A stretch of 64,000 nucleotides of DNA, from positions 682,001 to 746,000 of the forward strand of contig JAGTXO010000014.1 in the NCBI GenBank assembly GCA_019448385.1. The letters are read 5' to 3'. This DNA comes from Diacronema lutheri. Its lineage: Eukaryota; Haptophyta; Pavlovophyceae; Pavlovales; Pavlovaceae. Positions 13,001 to 21,553 of the stretch are shown piece by piece (position 1 is the first letter of the stretch; each line of letters begins with the position of its first letter). Below the pieces are notes generated by a model that worked only from the letters and a program-made list of their open reading frames with translations, did no database searches and was not told the DNA's origin. The translations under genes were made by a program, and so were the position numbers.

Positions 13001-16000
13001 ATCGTCGACGCGCGCCACGCCGACCTGCCGCAGGCCGTCTTCGTGGCGGAGGCGCGGGCGATCGTCGCGCGCTCCGCCGGCGGCGGCGCGCTGCTCGCGC
13101 CGGACGACGTGCGCGACCTGTGCGACGCGCAGACGGACGCCGATCGCGCTGCGATCTGGGCGTCGGTGGGCGCGCACGAGGCGACGCGCATCTTCGCGCT
13201 CGTCACGCGCAACGCGAGCTTGGCGGGCGCGGCGCTGCTCGTGCTGCACACGCCGGCGGGCGCGCCGGCGCGCGCGCTCGGGCTCCTGGCGACGCGCTCG
13301 CGCGCGCCGTCGACGGGCGCGCCGCGCGACGCGCACAGGGCGCTGGTGCAGCGGTTGGACGTGCTGATGGACGCGATCGCCGCGGCGCGAGGCGCGTCGC
13401 CGCTCGAGCTCGAGCTCGCGCTCGCGCCCGAGCCGCAGAGCGCGTGCAACGCGCGTGCGGCCGCGCTGCTCTGCCTGCAGGCCGTCGCGGACGCGAGCGG
13501 CCGTCCCGCCGCTGAGGACGCGCTGGCCGCGCTCGACGACGCGCGCGGCATCGACCGGCACTGCCACGCCGTCCGGCAGCAGATCGAGGCGAAGCTCGCG
13601 TGGCGGCGCGCCGACGGCGCCGTCGGCGTTGACGGCGCCGACGGCGCGCCCGCGCTCGCGCCTGCCGCCGCACCGCCGGCGTGCGCGCCGGCGCACGCTG
13701 CCGGCGAGGCGGCGGTCGACCAGGCGATCGTCACGCGGGTGCGCGACGCGCTGCGCGCGTGGGCGACGACTGGCACCGCGCCCAGCGCGGCGGTGCTCGA
13801 CGACGCCTGCGCCGCGTACACGGCCCGCGCACGCGCGCGCAAGGACGCGCGCACGGCGCTGGGCCCGACGCGCGCGGCCGAGCTGCTCGCCGCGGCCGCG
13901 CGCGGCGGAGCCGACGGGGCGGATGCCGCGCGCGCGCTGCTCGGCGGCACGCCGCGCCTGCTCGTCGTGCTCCTCTGCGTGCCCGTCGCCGCGCCGTCCG
14001 GCGAGCCGCCGCGCCCGGTCGGGCTGCTCGTCGCCGACCGGCCGACGGACGACTCGCGCCCGGCCGCGCTCGTGCGCTACGACTTTGCGCCGCTCGACGC
14101 GGACGTGGCCGTCGCGGTCGGCGCGCATGCCGTCGCGCTGGCCAGTGCGATCTGGCCGCTGCTCGCGGCCGAGGGGGAGCCGCGGCCATCGCCCGTCGTG
14201 CGCTCGCAGCCGCGCGGCGGCGACGATGGCGCGCGTGCGCTCGCAACGTTCGCGTGCCTCGACGCGCTGATGACCGCCAGCGTCGGCGCGCACGGCCTCG
14301 CGGGCGGCGCGGGCATGCTGCCCGCGCTGGTCGCGCGAGGCGCCGCGGCCGCCCAGCGCGAGCGGCAGCTGCGCGCGGCCGCCGAGAGGCTGGGCGGCAC
14401 GGTCGCTGGGTGGCCGGACACGGGCGCGAGCGCGGCGGGCGCGAGCGTCGACGAGGAGGCGCGCACGTACGAGGTCGAGGCGGTCGTCGACGAGCGCCGC
14501 AAGGCGGGCAAGAAGGTGACGTTCCAGTTCCGGATCAGGTGGCGGGGCTACGACGAGAGCGCCGACACGTGGGAGCCTGAGGCCAACGTGAGCAGCGACC
14601 TCGTCGCCCACTTCCGCAAGACGCGCGACGAGCAGAAGCGGCGCGCGGGCGTATCGGGCAGCGGCAGCGGCGGCGCGGGCGCGGCGTCGGCATTGGCGTC
14701 GGCGCCGCTTCGCGCGCACGGCGAGTCGGGCGCCGCGGGCAAGCGCGCCGCGGCGGGTGCCGCCGCGAGCGCGCGCGACGCCGCGGGCGCGCGCGCGCCG
14801 AGCGTTCCCCGCGCGCGCGGCGTCGAGCGCGCGCGCGTGGACGAGCCCGCTGCGCCGAGCGCGCGCGCCGCCGGCGGCGCGACGGCGCGCACGCGCGTCA
14901 GCGTGCTCCCGGGCTTCGTGGTCAAGCGCTCGACGCTCAACGCGGGGCCGCAGGCGGTGACGGCGCAGCCCGGTGCGCGGAAGGAGCTGCGGCGCATCGC
15001 GGCGGCCGTGCACAGGCTCACGACACAGGCGTACCGCGTCATCAACAAGGTGGTGCGCGACGAGGCTGCGGTGGCGAGCGCGCAGGCCGTCGGCGCGGCG
15101 TCGGGCGGCCCGTCGACCAGCGTGCACACGTCGACCACGATGGACAAGGGAACCGTCCGTGCGATCTTCTCGGCCATCGGCTGGCACAAGGACGAGAGCA
15201 CGTACGGTGCAGCGCCCCGAGGCAAGCCCGCCGAGCAAGCCGCCGCGCAGACCAAGGCGGCGACGGCGCGCGCCGTCGGCGAGATGGCCGAGGGCGTCCA
15301 GCCCGTCTGCGCGGTGGGCCTCACGGAGATCCTCGAGGCGGAGGCGACGCAGGTGTCCACCGCGTGCCTGATGCATCCATCGCGCGTCGTGAACGGGCTG
15401 CTCCGCGACGTCGTCCGCGCGGCAGTCGAGCGCGACGAGGCGCTCGTCGCGCTGCCCGAGATGCAGCGAAACGCGCGCGTGCGCGAGCTGTGCGAGCGGC
15501 TGCTGCGCGGCGACGTGGAGGGCGCGCGCGTCGGCTGCCCCGCCGCGCTCGACCGCCACCTGCCCGACATGGTCCTCCACAAGATCGACTACAAGTGCAC
15601 GCCCACGAAAAGGTGGAACTACGACCGGCACACGACGCGCTACTTCCTCGTGCAGATCCGCACCCTGCAGCACGTGGCCGAGGGGCAGGCGCTGCTCTGC
15701 CGGCTCGCGCACATCCACACGCAGCTGACCGGACGGCCGCCGCGGTACAATGTGGCGCCGCTGCGCACGCACAATGTGCGCGCGAGGCGTGGCTGCCGCT
15801 GCCGCCGCCGAGCGCCCAAGCGCGCGCGCCGCCGCCGTGCGCGCCGCCCCGCGGCCAGGTTGGTCACGCGCCCGCGCGCTCGCGCGCCGCGCGCTGCGCG
15901 CAGGTGCCGCGCAACGTGCGCCTCGCCGCGAGCGCCATCTGGGTGACGCTTTCGGATGACGAGCGCAAGGAGCTGCGCGCGCGGCTCAAGGCGCTGGACC

Positions 16001-17628
16001 TGCGCGACCACGATGGCGAGCCGATCAAGTGGACAGGCACAAACGGCAACACCCCGCCGATGTCGGACGTGCGCGTCAGGTACGCGGTCTTTGCGACGCG
16101 CTTCGACATCTCCAACCGCGTCTTCGACTACGCCGGGCGCGAGCGGCCGCCGGCCGATCTGCCGTGGCACGCGCGGCGCTCGTGGGTTGGCCTCGCGCCG
16201 CTGCCGCGCGTGCCGCTCCCGGGCCGGCAGCCCGTCAAGTCGGTGGTGACAGATGGCGTCGCCGTGCACGCCGTCGGGACCGTCCTCGTGCCGAAGGCGC
16301 AGGCGCCGGCCGGCGGCTCGGGCGTCCTGCACCGCTGGCGCCGGCCGGACGGGCGCATCGCCGTCGCGCTCGGCTCCGAGCTGCGGCGGGCGATCGACGT
16401 CGAGGCGGCGGTCGTCGTCGCGGCCGACCCGAACATGGGCAACATCACCACCTACTCTGCGCACGTCGGGCGGGCGGCCGTCTGGCGGCAGTTCACGCAG
16501 CGCGCGCGCGCGCGCGCCGCGGGCTTTGCGCGCGAGACGGCCAAGACCAACGCGGCGCGGCGGCGCGTGCGCACCGACGGGCGCGGCGAGGAGTTCAGCG
16601 TGGAGGCGGACGAGGCGCGGCTTGGCGAGGCGCACAGCGCCAAGGTGCTCGACGCGGGCAAATACATCGCCTTCCACCGCGAGAGCGCGCGGGTGCGCGA
16701 GCGCGCCGCCGAGCACGTGTACGACGCGCCGGCGCGCCGGAAGGAGCGCTGGCGGCGCGACAGCGGCGGGCGGTCCAACGCGGCGCGCGTCGCCGAGGCG
16801 CTCATCGCGGCGCACTGTGTCGACGGCGTGACGCGCGACCGGCTGCTCGTGTGCGTGGGCAAGTGGCTGCGCGACCACAAGGGCGCGCAGCCCAAGGGCG
16901 CGCCGCCCGCCTTCCAGGTGGGGCTGCTGCGCGAGCTGCGGCGGCGCGGCGTCGCGGCCGTCTTCGTGCCCGAGCCGTACACGTCGATGCACTGCTCGAT
17001 GCCGCGGCTCGCCAAGGGCGGCAGGCTGCAGCGCTGCGGCGCGGAGCTCGCGCAGAACCCGCGCCTGCCCGTGGCAAAGGGCGGCACGCGCACGGTGCAC
17101 GCGCTCGTCATCTGCCCGGCGTGCAACGGCGGCAAGAAGCCCGTGCACCGCGACTACAACGCCGCGCGCAACATCTTCTACGACGTGCACGACATGGCGG
17201 CGCACGCGGCCGGGCGCGACACCACGTCGACGCCTGAGCGCTTTGCCCTCGTGCTCGCCTGGTGGGCGCGCGGCGAGGTGTGGGAGCGTGAGGAGCGCAT
17301 GGTGCACGGCGAGGGCGACGACTGCGACGACGAGTGCGACGGCGACGACGAGGGCGACGACGAGGGCGACGACGACGACGACGACGATGGCAGCGGCGAC
17401 GGCGGCGGCGGCGAGGGCGACGGCGACGGCGACGGCGACGGAGGCGGCGGCGGCGACGACGACGATGACGGCGGGGGAGGCGGCGGCGGCGACGGCGGTG
17501 GCGACGACGGCGGCGGGCGCGGCGGCGGTGGCGGCGGCGGCTCTCGCGCCCGCACCCCCGCCCGCGGAGCTGCCAGCGCCAGTGCCGGCGGCGGCAGCGC
17601 GCGCGGGCCGAAGCGCGGCCGGCGTTGA
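1..17628 (+). CDS. Giant multidomain protein ending in a chromodomain and Fanzor nuclease (5' partial)
   Basis: The frame is open from base 1, so the true start lies upstream. Two introns are inferred: 2419-2551 (GTAGGC...CAG) and 15776-15903 (GTGCGC...CAG). The joined product is at least 5,788 aa. In order it shows an uncharacterised N-terminus with a hydrophobic segment near 2030-2130, Ala/Arg-rich low complexity, a Ulp1-like protease (about 6240-6640), a poly-Ala tract, several protease-like degenerate modules, a YqaJ-type nuclease (about 10790-11345), Pro/Ala linkers, a chromodomain (14467-14642) and a Fanzor domain ending in an acidic Asp/Gly-rich tail. This domain mix suggests the coding part of a large mobile element. 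Stop codons are rare at this GC content, so an unbroken frame does not prove a single protein; it could be two or more genes run together. Coding frames look real because recognisable domains fall in the same frame or join in phase through the introns. Confidence 0.6.
6240..6640 (+). other. Ulp1/C48-like cysteine protease domain within the giant protein
   Basis: The stretch reads SGHFTALRLV, then VLVDTL, then QRGATCGLAIV. The candidate triad is His at 6395-6397, Asp at 6464-6466 and Cys at 6602-6604, with an oxyanion-type Gln five residues before the Cys. Order and spacing (H to D 23 residues, D to C 46) resemble Ulp1/adenain-type SUMO or viral-type proteases, where the order is His-Asp-Gln-Cys with a CG pair. 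Function is inferred: it could process the polyprotein or act on ubiquitin-like proteins. Later parts of the same protein repeat the module in weakened form without a full triad. Confidence 0.6.
7001..7086 (+). repeat. (GCC)n microsatellite coding poly-alanine
   Basis: About 28 uninterrupted GCC triplets, in frame as poly-Ala between the Ulp1-like domain and the next module. Imperfect GCC/CCG runs flank it from about 6840. Likely a flexible, length-variable linker. Confidence 0.95.
10790..11345 (+). other. YqaJ/lambda-exonuclease-like nuclease domain within the giant protein
   Basis: The segment begins near RSPRWHDERWEEVTGSKVGD and contains GILGEAVALRKLA, then FAFSPDGLAI, LVEVKTLTK and RDQLQLGMHVLG. 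These are the hallmarks of the YqaJ viral recombinase family: a conserved Glu in the helix after the SKVGD-like turn, the Asp of PDG, the Glu and Lys of ExK, and the QLQ motif. The family are 5'-3' exonucleases of recombination systems in phages, large DNA viruses and mobile elements. Here it sits upstream of the chromodomain and Fanzor in the same frame. Assignment is from motifs only. Confidence 0.7.
14467..14642 (+). other. Chromodomain immediately N-terminal to the Fanzor domain
   Basis: The sequence runs TYEVEAVVDERR, then FQFRIRWRGYDESADTWEPE, then DLVAHFRKTR. This is the chromodomain pattern: Y-x-V-E at the start, the V/I-x-W-x-G-Y core, TWEP, and a C-terminal helix. Aromatic cage positions (Tyr, Trp, Trp/Tyr) appear present, so methyl-lysine binding is plausible. 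Chromodomains fused to integrases direct chromoviruses to heterochromatin, and a similar targeting role is inferred. About 250 nt of Ser/Ala/Arg-rich linker separate it from the Fanzor part. Confidence 0.85.
14900..17628 (+). other. Fanzor (eukaryotic TnpB-like) RuvC nuclease domain
   Basis: Exons are up to 15775 and 15904-17628. The N-terminal part includes helical sequence (LRRIAAAVHRLTTQAYRVI) and a conserved WNYDRHTTRYFLVQI block. The RuvC core is recognisable: Asp in AADPNMGN (codon 16426-16428), Glu in VFVPEPYTS (16972-16974) and Asp in VHRDYNAARNIF (17152-17154). Between the last two is a zinc-ribbon with Cys codons at 16993, 17035, 17113 and 17122. TS-x-x-CS followed by a C-x-x-C and RDxNAAxNI is the TnpB/Fanzor signature. 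All three acidic residues and four cysteines are present, so it is probably catalytically intact. The end is a long Asp/Gly-rich acidic tail and a basic KRGRR terminus. A broken second copy lies at 40639-41979 on the other strand. Confidence 0.85.
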
Positions 17629-17880
17629 CGCACGGCCGAGCCGCGCAGCGGTCGACGCTTTGCGGGCTCTGCCCAGGTCGCGCGCGGCTGGCGACGCGTG
17701 CCGCGCGCGGCACGACCGTGCACGCCGCCACCCGTGGCCGAGCGCGCCGCACCAGCCGGCCCGCTCCAACCGCCGTGCGGATCACGGACGCTCGCTACGG
17801 CTCGTCGGCGCGCGTCACCTGCGCCGGCGGCCACGGCGCCGTCTGCTCCGGCCTCGTCGCGAGCAGCCCGACCGCTGCTC
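17629..17880 (+). ncRNA. Candidate Fanzor guide-RNA (fRNA) region or element 3' end
   Basis: The block directly after the Fanzor stop is conserved in the second copy (40639-40880, -). The last about 105 nt compared are about 92% identical, with changes spread over all codon positions. Homology stops abruptly at GAGCAGC (17861-17867), the left arm of a perfect 7-bp inverted repeat with GCTGCTC at 17874-17880. In TnpB and Fanzor systems the guide RNA overlaps or follows the 3' end of the nuclease gene and its guide is taken from sequence beyond the element end. That role here is inference. Confidence 0.3.
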
Positions 17881-18111
17881 GCCGCCCGCACGCCGCCGCA
17901 GCAACGCTGCGCGTCGTGCTCCCCCGCTCGCCAAACGCGAAGAGCTCCCTCACAAGGACGTCCTTCCGAACGGCCCGCGCTGCACTCGGGGCGCGATCGT
18001 GCCCCTGATCGGATTTGGCTTGACCATCTATACGTAGTTCTTTGTTTTATTTTATTTTTCCTGATTTCGGCCTGATGTTGCGTGCGCCCTTTCGCTCGCT
18101 CCGTTTGTCCA

Positions 18112-18160
18112 GCCTCGGCCCCGTGCGCGCCCCTCCTGCTGACCCGCCTGTAAGCGTCGT
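18112..18160 (+). repeat. 49-nt dispersed repeat, copy 1
   Basis: Nearly identical to 39626-39673 in the same orientation (one substitution and one single-base indel). It starts GCCTCGGCCCCGTG and ends in GCGTCGT. Both copies lie just upstream of a gene (18225 and 39782), and both are near a Fanzor copy. Confidence 0.85.
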
Positions 18161-18166
18161 TAGTAT
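18152..18166 (+). promoter_or_regulatory. AAGCGTCGTTAGTAT motif upstream of the 18225 gene
   Basis: The same 15-mer occurs, on the coding strand of the downstream gene, at 29544-29558 (-), with one mismatch at 61769-61783 (+), and in partial form at 39728-39737 (+). Here it is 58 nt before the chosen ATG, followed by a T-rich stretch. A core promoter, start-site or 5'-UTR signal is possible. Confidence 0.4.
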
Positions 18167-18224
18167 ATTTTTTCCTTGGGAGAGGCCCAATGATGATGGA
18201 AGGAAAAAGGGAGTAGCCCGACCC

Positions 18225-21200
18225 ATGGGGAAGCAGGACGGGAATCGCCTCCCGGTGCAGCGCGACGAATCGCTCCGCGCAGATGCGCAAGCCGAGCCTG
18301 CCGTCGTTATGGACCCGCGGCAGGTCGTCTGGAGCGTCAGCTGGACGCTCAACGGGATCAACCTCCAGTCGGTGTACGCGGAGCGCGTGCCGCAGCCGTT
18401 CACGACGCCGCAGCCCAAGGCTGTCGCGGCGGGTGAAAAGGCGCGCAGGTTCACGTCGCAGGGGCCTGGCTCGCGCGAGCAGCGCATTGCGCTCTACTGG
18501 CCCGCCGAGCTCCTCGCGTCCACGGCACTGACAGTCCATCCGGGCGACCGGCTGTCGGTGCTCGTGATGGCGAGCTACGTCGCCGCGCCGGCCGAGCAGG
18601 AGGCGCAGCGCGGCGGCAGGTCGGCGGCGAGCAGGGTGGTCGAACCGGCGCCTGGCCGCCTCACGCCGCGCCTCGGCCTCTTCAGCCTCAAGAAGAAGTC
18701 GCCGGCGGGCACGCGGCCACCGCCTCAGCTCTCCGCCGCACATACAGCGGCCGCGCGCGCGCAGGCGAAGCGCTTCTTCACGCGCAACGTGGTCGTGCAG
18801 GTGCCCGAGCGTGTGGAGGTGGGCGCGCTCGTCACGCGCGCGACCGACTTGGGCGTCTGCTACACGCACGCCGACTTCCGCTCCTACGCCGCCACGTTCA
18901 GGCACCTTCCGTCCCTTGCCGAGCACGCGCGCCGCACCGGTGCCAACCGCGCGCTGCTCGCGCAGCTCGAGGACGAGGCGGCGGCCGACGCCGGTGAGGA
19001 GGAGGAGAAGCCGGCGTACGCGCTCGAGACGCTCACGATCGTCATCCCCGTCGAGCACGTGCTCGTCGACTTCCGCCGCAACGTGACGGCGCGCGAGGTG
19101 GCGGGTGGCGCAGGCGCGAGCATCGAGCCGGATAGCACGGCCGGCGGCTCGAGCGCGCAGCACGACCGAATCGCCTTTGAGATGGTGCGCAACCTGGACA
19201 CGGGCGAGATCATCCACGTCTCCGAGGTCGCCGAGCGCGTGCCGTCGGGCGTCAGTCCTGAGGCGATGCACTGGCTGCTCCGGGAGGACGAGCGCGTACG
19301 CGCACAGCGTGGGCGCGCTCAGCGCGGGCGCGCTCAGCGTGGGCGCGCACAGCGCGGGCGTGGGCGCGCGCGCCGCGCGCCGCGCGACACATGCAATCGC
19401 GCGCGCGTGCGCGCGACGCTCAGTTTGCGCCTGCGGCCGCGCCTGCGTTACGTTACCCCTGCGCTACGTTACCCCTGCGTTACGTTACCCCTGCAGGCGT
19501 TGCGTTTGGTGATCCCGTTCATCTCGTCGACGGTCGACATTGTCAAATGCGCGCCGCCCACGCCGCTTGTCGCGATGAACGGCGTCTGCGAGAGCGGTGC
19601 GACAGTGCGCCCGCTGATCACGCTCGATCGGTACGGGCACGGCGTCAACGATCGGCGCCTCGTCTCGCTCAACATCACGCAAGTCACGTGGCGTCGTTAC
19701 TCGCACTTTGGCACCGGCGAGCTTCCGCCGCCCCTCGGCGTCGCCGCCGCGCGCGGCGCGTCGGCGCGCGCTGCGGCAGGCGGTAGCTCGAGTCGCGTGC
19801 TCGTCTCGGCAGACATCAACAGCGTGCTCGGCGCGACGTGCACGCTCACTTCGAACAATATGGGCGGGATTGGCGCGACCGTTACAGCCTACACGCCCGT
19901 CGTCGTAACGGCGCCGGCGCTGCGCGACGCGGTGGCGACGGCACTCATGCTCGAGTCAGGCTCGTTCGACGTCATGCTCGACGAGGGGATGACGGCGCTC
20001 GCCAGGCAGCGGCACCTCGAAGCGCGCGCGCGATCTGCCCCGGCCGACGAGCCACGCGCCTCGTCGCCGTCGTCGCCGCCGCCGCCGTCCGCCGCGCGGG
20101 TGGGTAAGGCGGGCGCCGGCGCGGCGGCCACGCGGGGCCTGGTCACCCAAGCGAGCAGCAGCAGCAGCAGCGCGGGCGGCGAGCCGAAGAGCTGCGTGCT
20201 GCAGGTGAGCCGCGCCGCAGTGACGCTTGTGCAGAGCCGTTTCGTCCAGCGCGCGGGCAACTTTGCGCGGCGTGTCGAGAAGACGACCGCCAAGGGTGCG
20301 ACGGCGGGCGAGCCCGAGGTGGGCTTCTCGCTCGACGAGGACGATGGCACGCAGTGCCGCTTCCTGCTCCGACTGAACGGCAAGCTCTTCGCGCTGATCG
20401 CACCGAGCGCGTGGCACCGCGACGTGATCGAGCTCGTGATCCGAAGGCGCGCGCAGCGCGCCGTCGCTGCTGCGAGCACGGCGGCGGGCGGCGCGCGCGG
20501 CGCGGGCGGCCCGCGCGACGAGCTCTCCGCACCCTCGCCGCTGCTGTATGAGCCTCCAGAGGTGCTGTGCGACGGCGTGCCGCTCGGCATCGACGTGCCG
20601 CTCGTCGGGGACACGCTTGAGCTCGCGCCCGCGCGCGTCGACTACGCCGATGGGTGCGCCGTGCAGTGGTGGCGGCGTCATGAGTCCGGTGCGCTCGTCC
20701 CGATCGGCGGCGCCGTTGGCCCTCGATACAGGCTTTCGGCGGACGATGCATACTGCCGCCTCGAGGCGCTGTGCACGCCGTTCCGTGCGCGCGACGACCG
20801 CGCCGACGACGGCGGCGGCTCGCCCGGCGCGCGCCTTGGCGCCCAGGCGCGCCGAGCGTCGGCCGACTCCGTCACGGGCGCGGGCGCGGGGGGAGATGGA
20901 GGCGCTCGACTTTCAAATTACGGCACGCCGGCCGTGAGCGCCGTCCACGCGGCCGCGCTGCCGGCCGAGGCAGACGAGGAGGCGGTCAAGTCCGCGCACG
21001 GCTGGGAGTACGCCAAGATGCCGGTGCTCTGCGCGTCGCTCGGCGCCGGCGTCCCGCCGCTCAACGCACAGCTGCAGAGTCTGCCGCAGGCGACTGCCGC
21101 GTCGCTGTGGACGACAGCCGGACTCATGTCCGGCACCGACGCACAGTCAAGCGCATCGGCCGGTGGAAGTGCGCTACCGCTGGAGTCGTACACGTGCGTG

Positions 21201-21494
21201 CTCTCCAAGAAGCATGTGGTCGTGCGCCCGCCCGGTGTGCTCGTGCTGCGGAGCCTCGTCACGTGGCCAGTCAGGCCGGGGATCAACGCGCGCGTGCCAG
21301 CGTGGGACAAGCCGGTCGTTGAGCTCGCGGAGGACGAGCTCGACGCGTCGGCGCGACGGCTGCTGCTGCTCTTCGACTCGCTCGAGGAGCGCGACCAGTT
21401 TGTGCTCGTCTTCCATTATCTCGTCTTTCACGGGCTTCAAGTGCAGTACAACGCGCAAGCGGCCGCGGCGAGTCTCGCCGCGCGACGGAAGTGA
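18225..21494 (+). CDS. Uncharacterised 1,022-aa protein with PH-like and Ig-like segments
   Basis: Start chosen at ATG 18225 (MGKQDGNRLPVQ); an internal ATG at 18310 is an alternative. Exons are 18225-19295 and 19497-21494, joined in phase across an intron with donor GTACGC and acceptor CTGCAG. If unspliced, the intron would add an Arg/Gln repeat and a TTACCCCTG minisatellite, which look non-coding. The product is soluble, without signal peptide or clear membrane span. A middle segment (DGVPLGIDVPLVGDTLELAP...QWWRR...YRLSADDAYCRLEALC) resembles the Ig-like A9 repeats of AIR9-type proteins. The C-terminus (SYTCVLSKKHVVVRPP...LEERDQFVLVFHYLV) looks like a PH-type fold. These comparisons are by pattern only and the function is unknown. 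It is convergent with the Zn2Cys6 gene, only 59 nt apart. Confidence 0.7.
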   Translation: MGKQDGNRLPVQRDESLRADAQAEPAVVMDPRQVVWSVSWTLNGINLQSVYAERVPQPFTTPQPKAVAAGEKARRFTSQGPGSREQRIALYWPAELLASTALTVHPGDRLSVLVMASYVAAPAEQEAQRGGRSAASRVVEPAPGRLTPRLGLFSLKKKSPAGTRPPPQLSAAHTAAARAQAKRFFTRNVVVQVPERVEVGALVTRATDLGVCYTHADFRSYAATFRHLPSLAEHARRTGANRALLAQLEDEAAADAGEEEEKPAYALETLTIVIPVEHVLVDFRRNVTAREVAGGAGASIEPDSTAGGSSAQHDRIAFEMVRNLDTGEIIHVSEVAERVPSGVSPEAMHWLLREDERVRAQRGRAQRGRAQRGRAQRGRGRARRAPRDTCNRARVRATLSLRLRPRLRYVTPALRYPCVTLPLQALRLVIPFISSTVDIVKCAPPTPLVAMNGVCESGATVRPLITLDRYGHGVNDRRLVSLNITQVTWRRYSHFGTGELPPPLGVAAARGASARAAAGGSSSRVLVSADINSVLGATCTLTSNNMGGIGATVTAYTPVVVTAPALRDAVATALMLESGSFDVMLDEGMTALARQRHLEARARSAPADEPRASSPSSPPPPSAARVGKAGAGAAATRGLVTQASSSSSSAGGEPKSCVLQVSRAAVTLVQSRFVQRAGNFARRVEKTTAKGATAGEPEVGFSLDEDDGTQCRFLLRLNGKLFALIAPSAWHRDVIELVIRRRAQRAVAAASTAAGGARGAGGPRDELSAPSPLLYEPPEVLCDGVPLGIDVPLVGDTLELAPARVDYADGCAVQWWRRHESGALVPIGGAVGPRYRLSADDAYCRLEALCTPFRARDDRADDGGGSPGARLGAQARRASADSVTGAGAGGDGGARLSNYGTPAVSAVHAAALPAEADEEAVKSAHGWEYAKMPVLCASLGAGVPPLNAQLQSLPQATAASLWTTAGLMSGTDAQSSASAGGSALPLESYTCVLSKKHVVVRPPGVLVLRSLVTWPVRPGINARVPAWDKPVVELAEDELDASARRLLLLFDSLEERDQFVLVFHYLVFHGLQVQYNAQAAAASLAARRK
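19446..19494 (+). repeat. Intronic minisatellite with TTACCCCTG core
   Basis: Three near-copies (period 16 nt) of CGTTACGTTACCCCTGC lie at the 3' end of the intron of the 18225 gene, running straight into the acceptor CTGCAG. A second short G/C-rich repeat (GCGCAGCGTGGG-like) fills the 5' half of the same intron. Confidence 0.8.
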
Positions 21495-21553
21495 CCGTCC
21501 GGATCATCGACGTATTGCTGCCCGGACTTCCGCTGTCGGACGCAGACTGGAGC

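Noticed and set aside
17640-17880. Coding exon after the Fanzor stop (RITDARYGSSARVTC frame)
   Set aside because: Substitutions between the two copies show no third-position preference, so conserved non-coding sequence is at least as likely.
19440-19494. Telomere-like repeat (TTACCCC)
   Set aside because: Only three units with a 16-nt period inside an intron; not a telomeric array.
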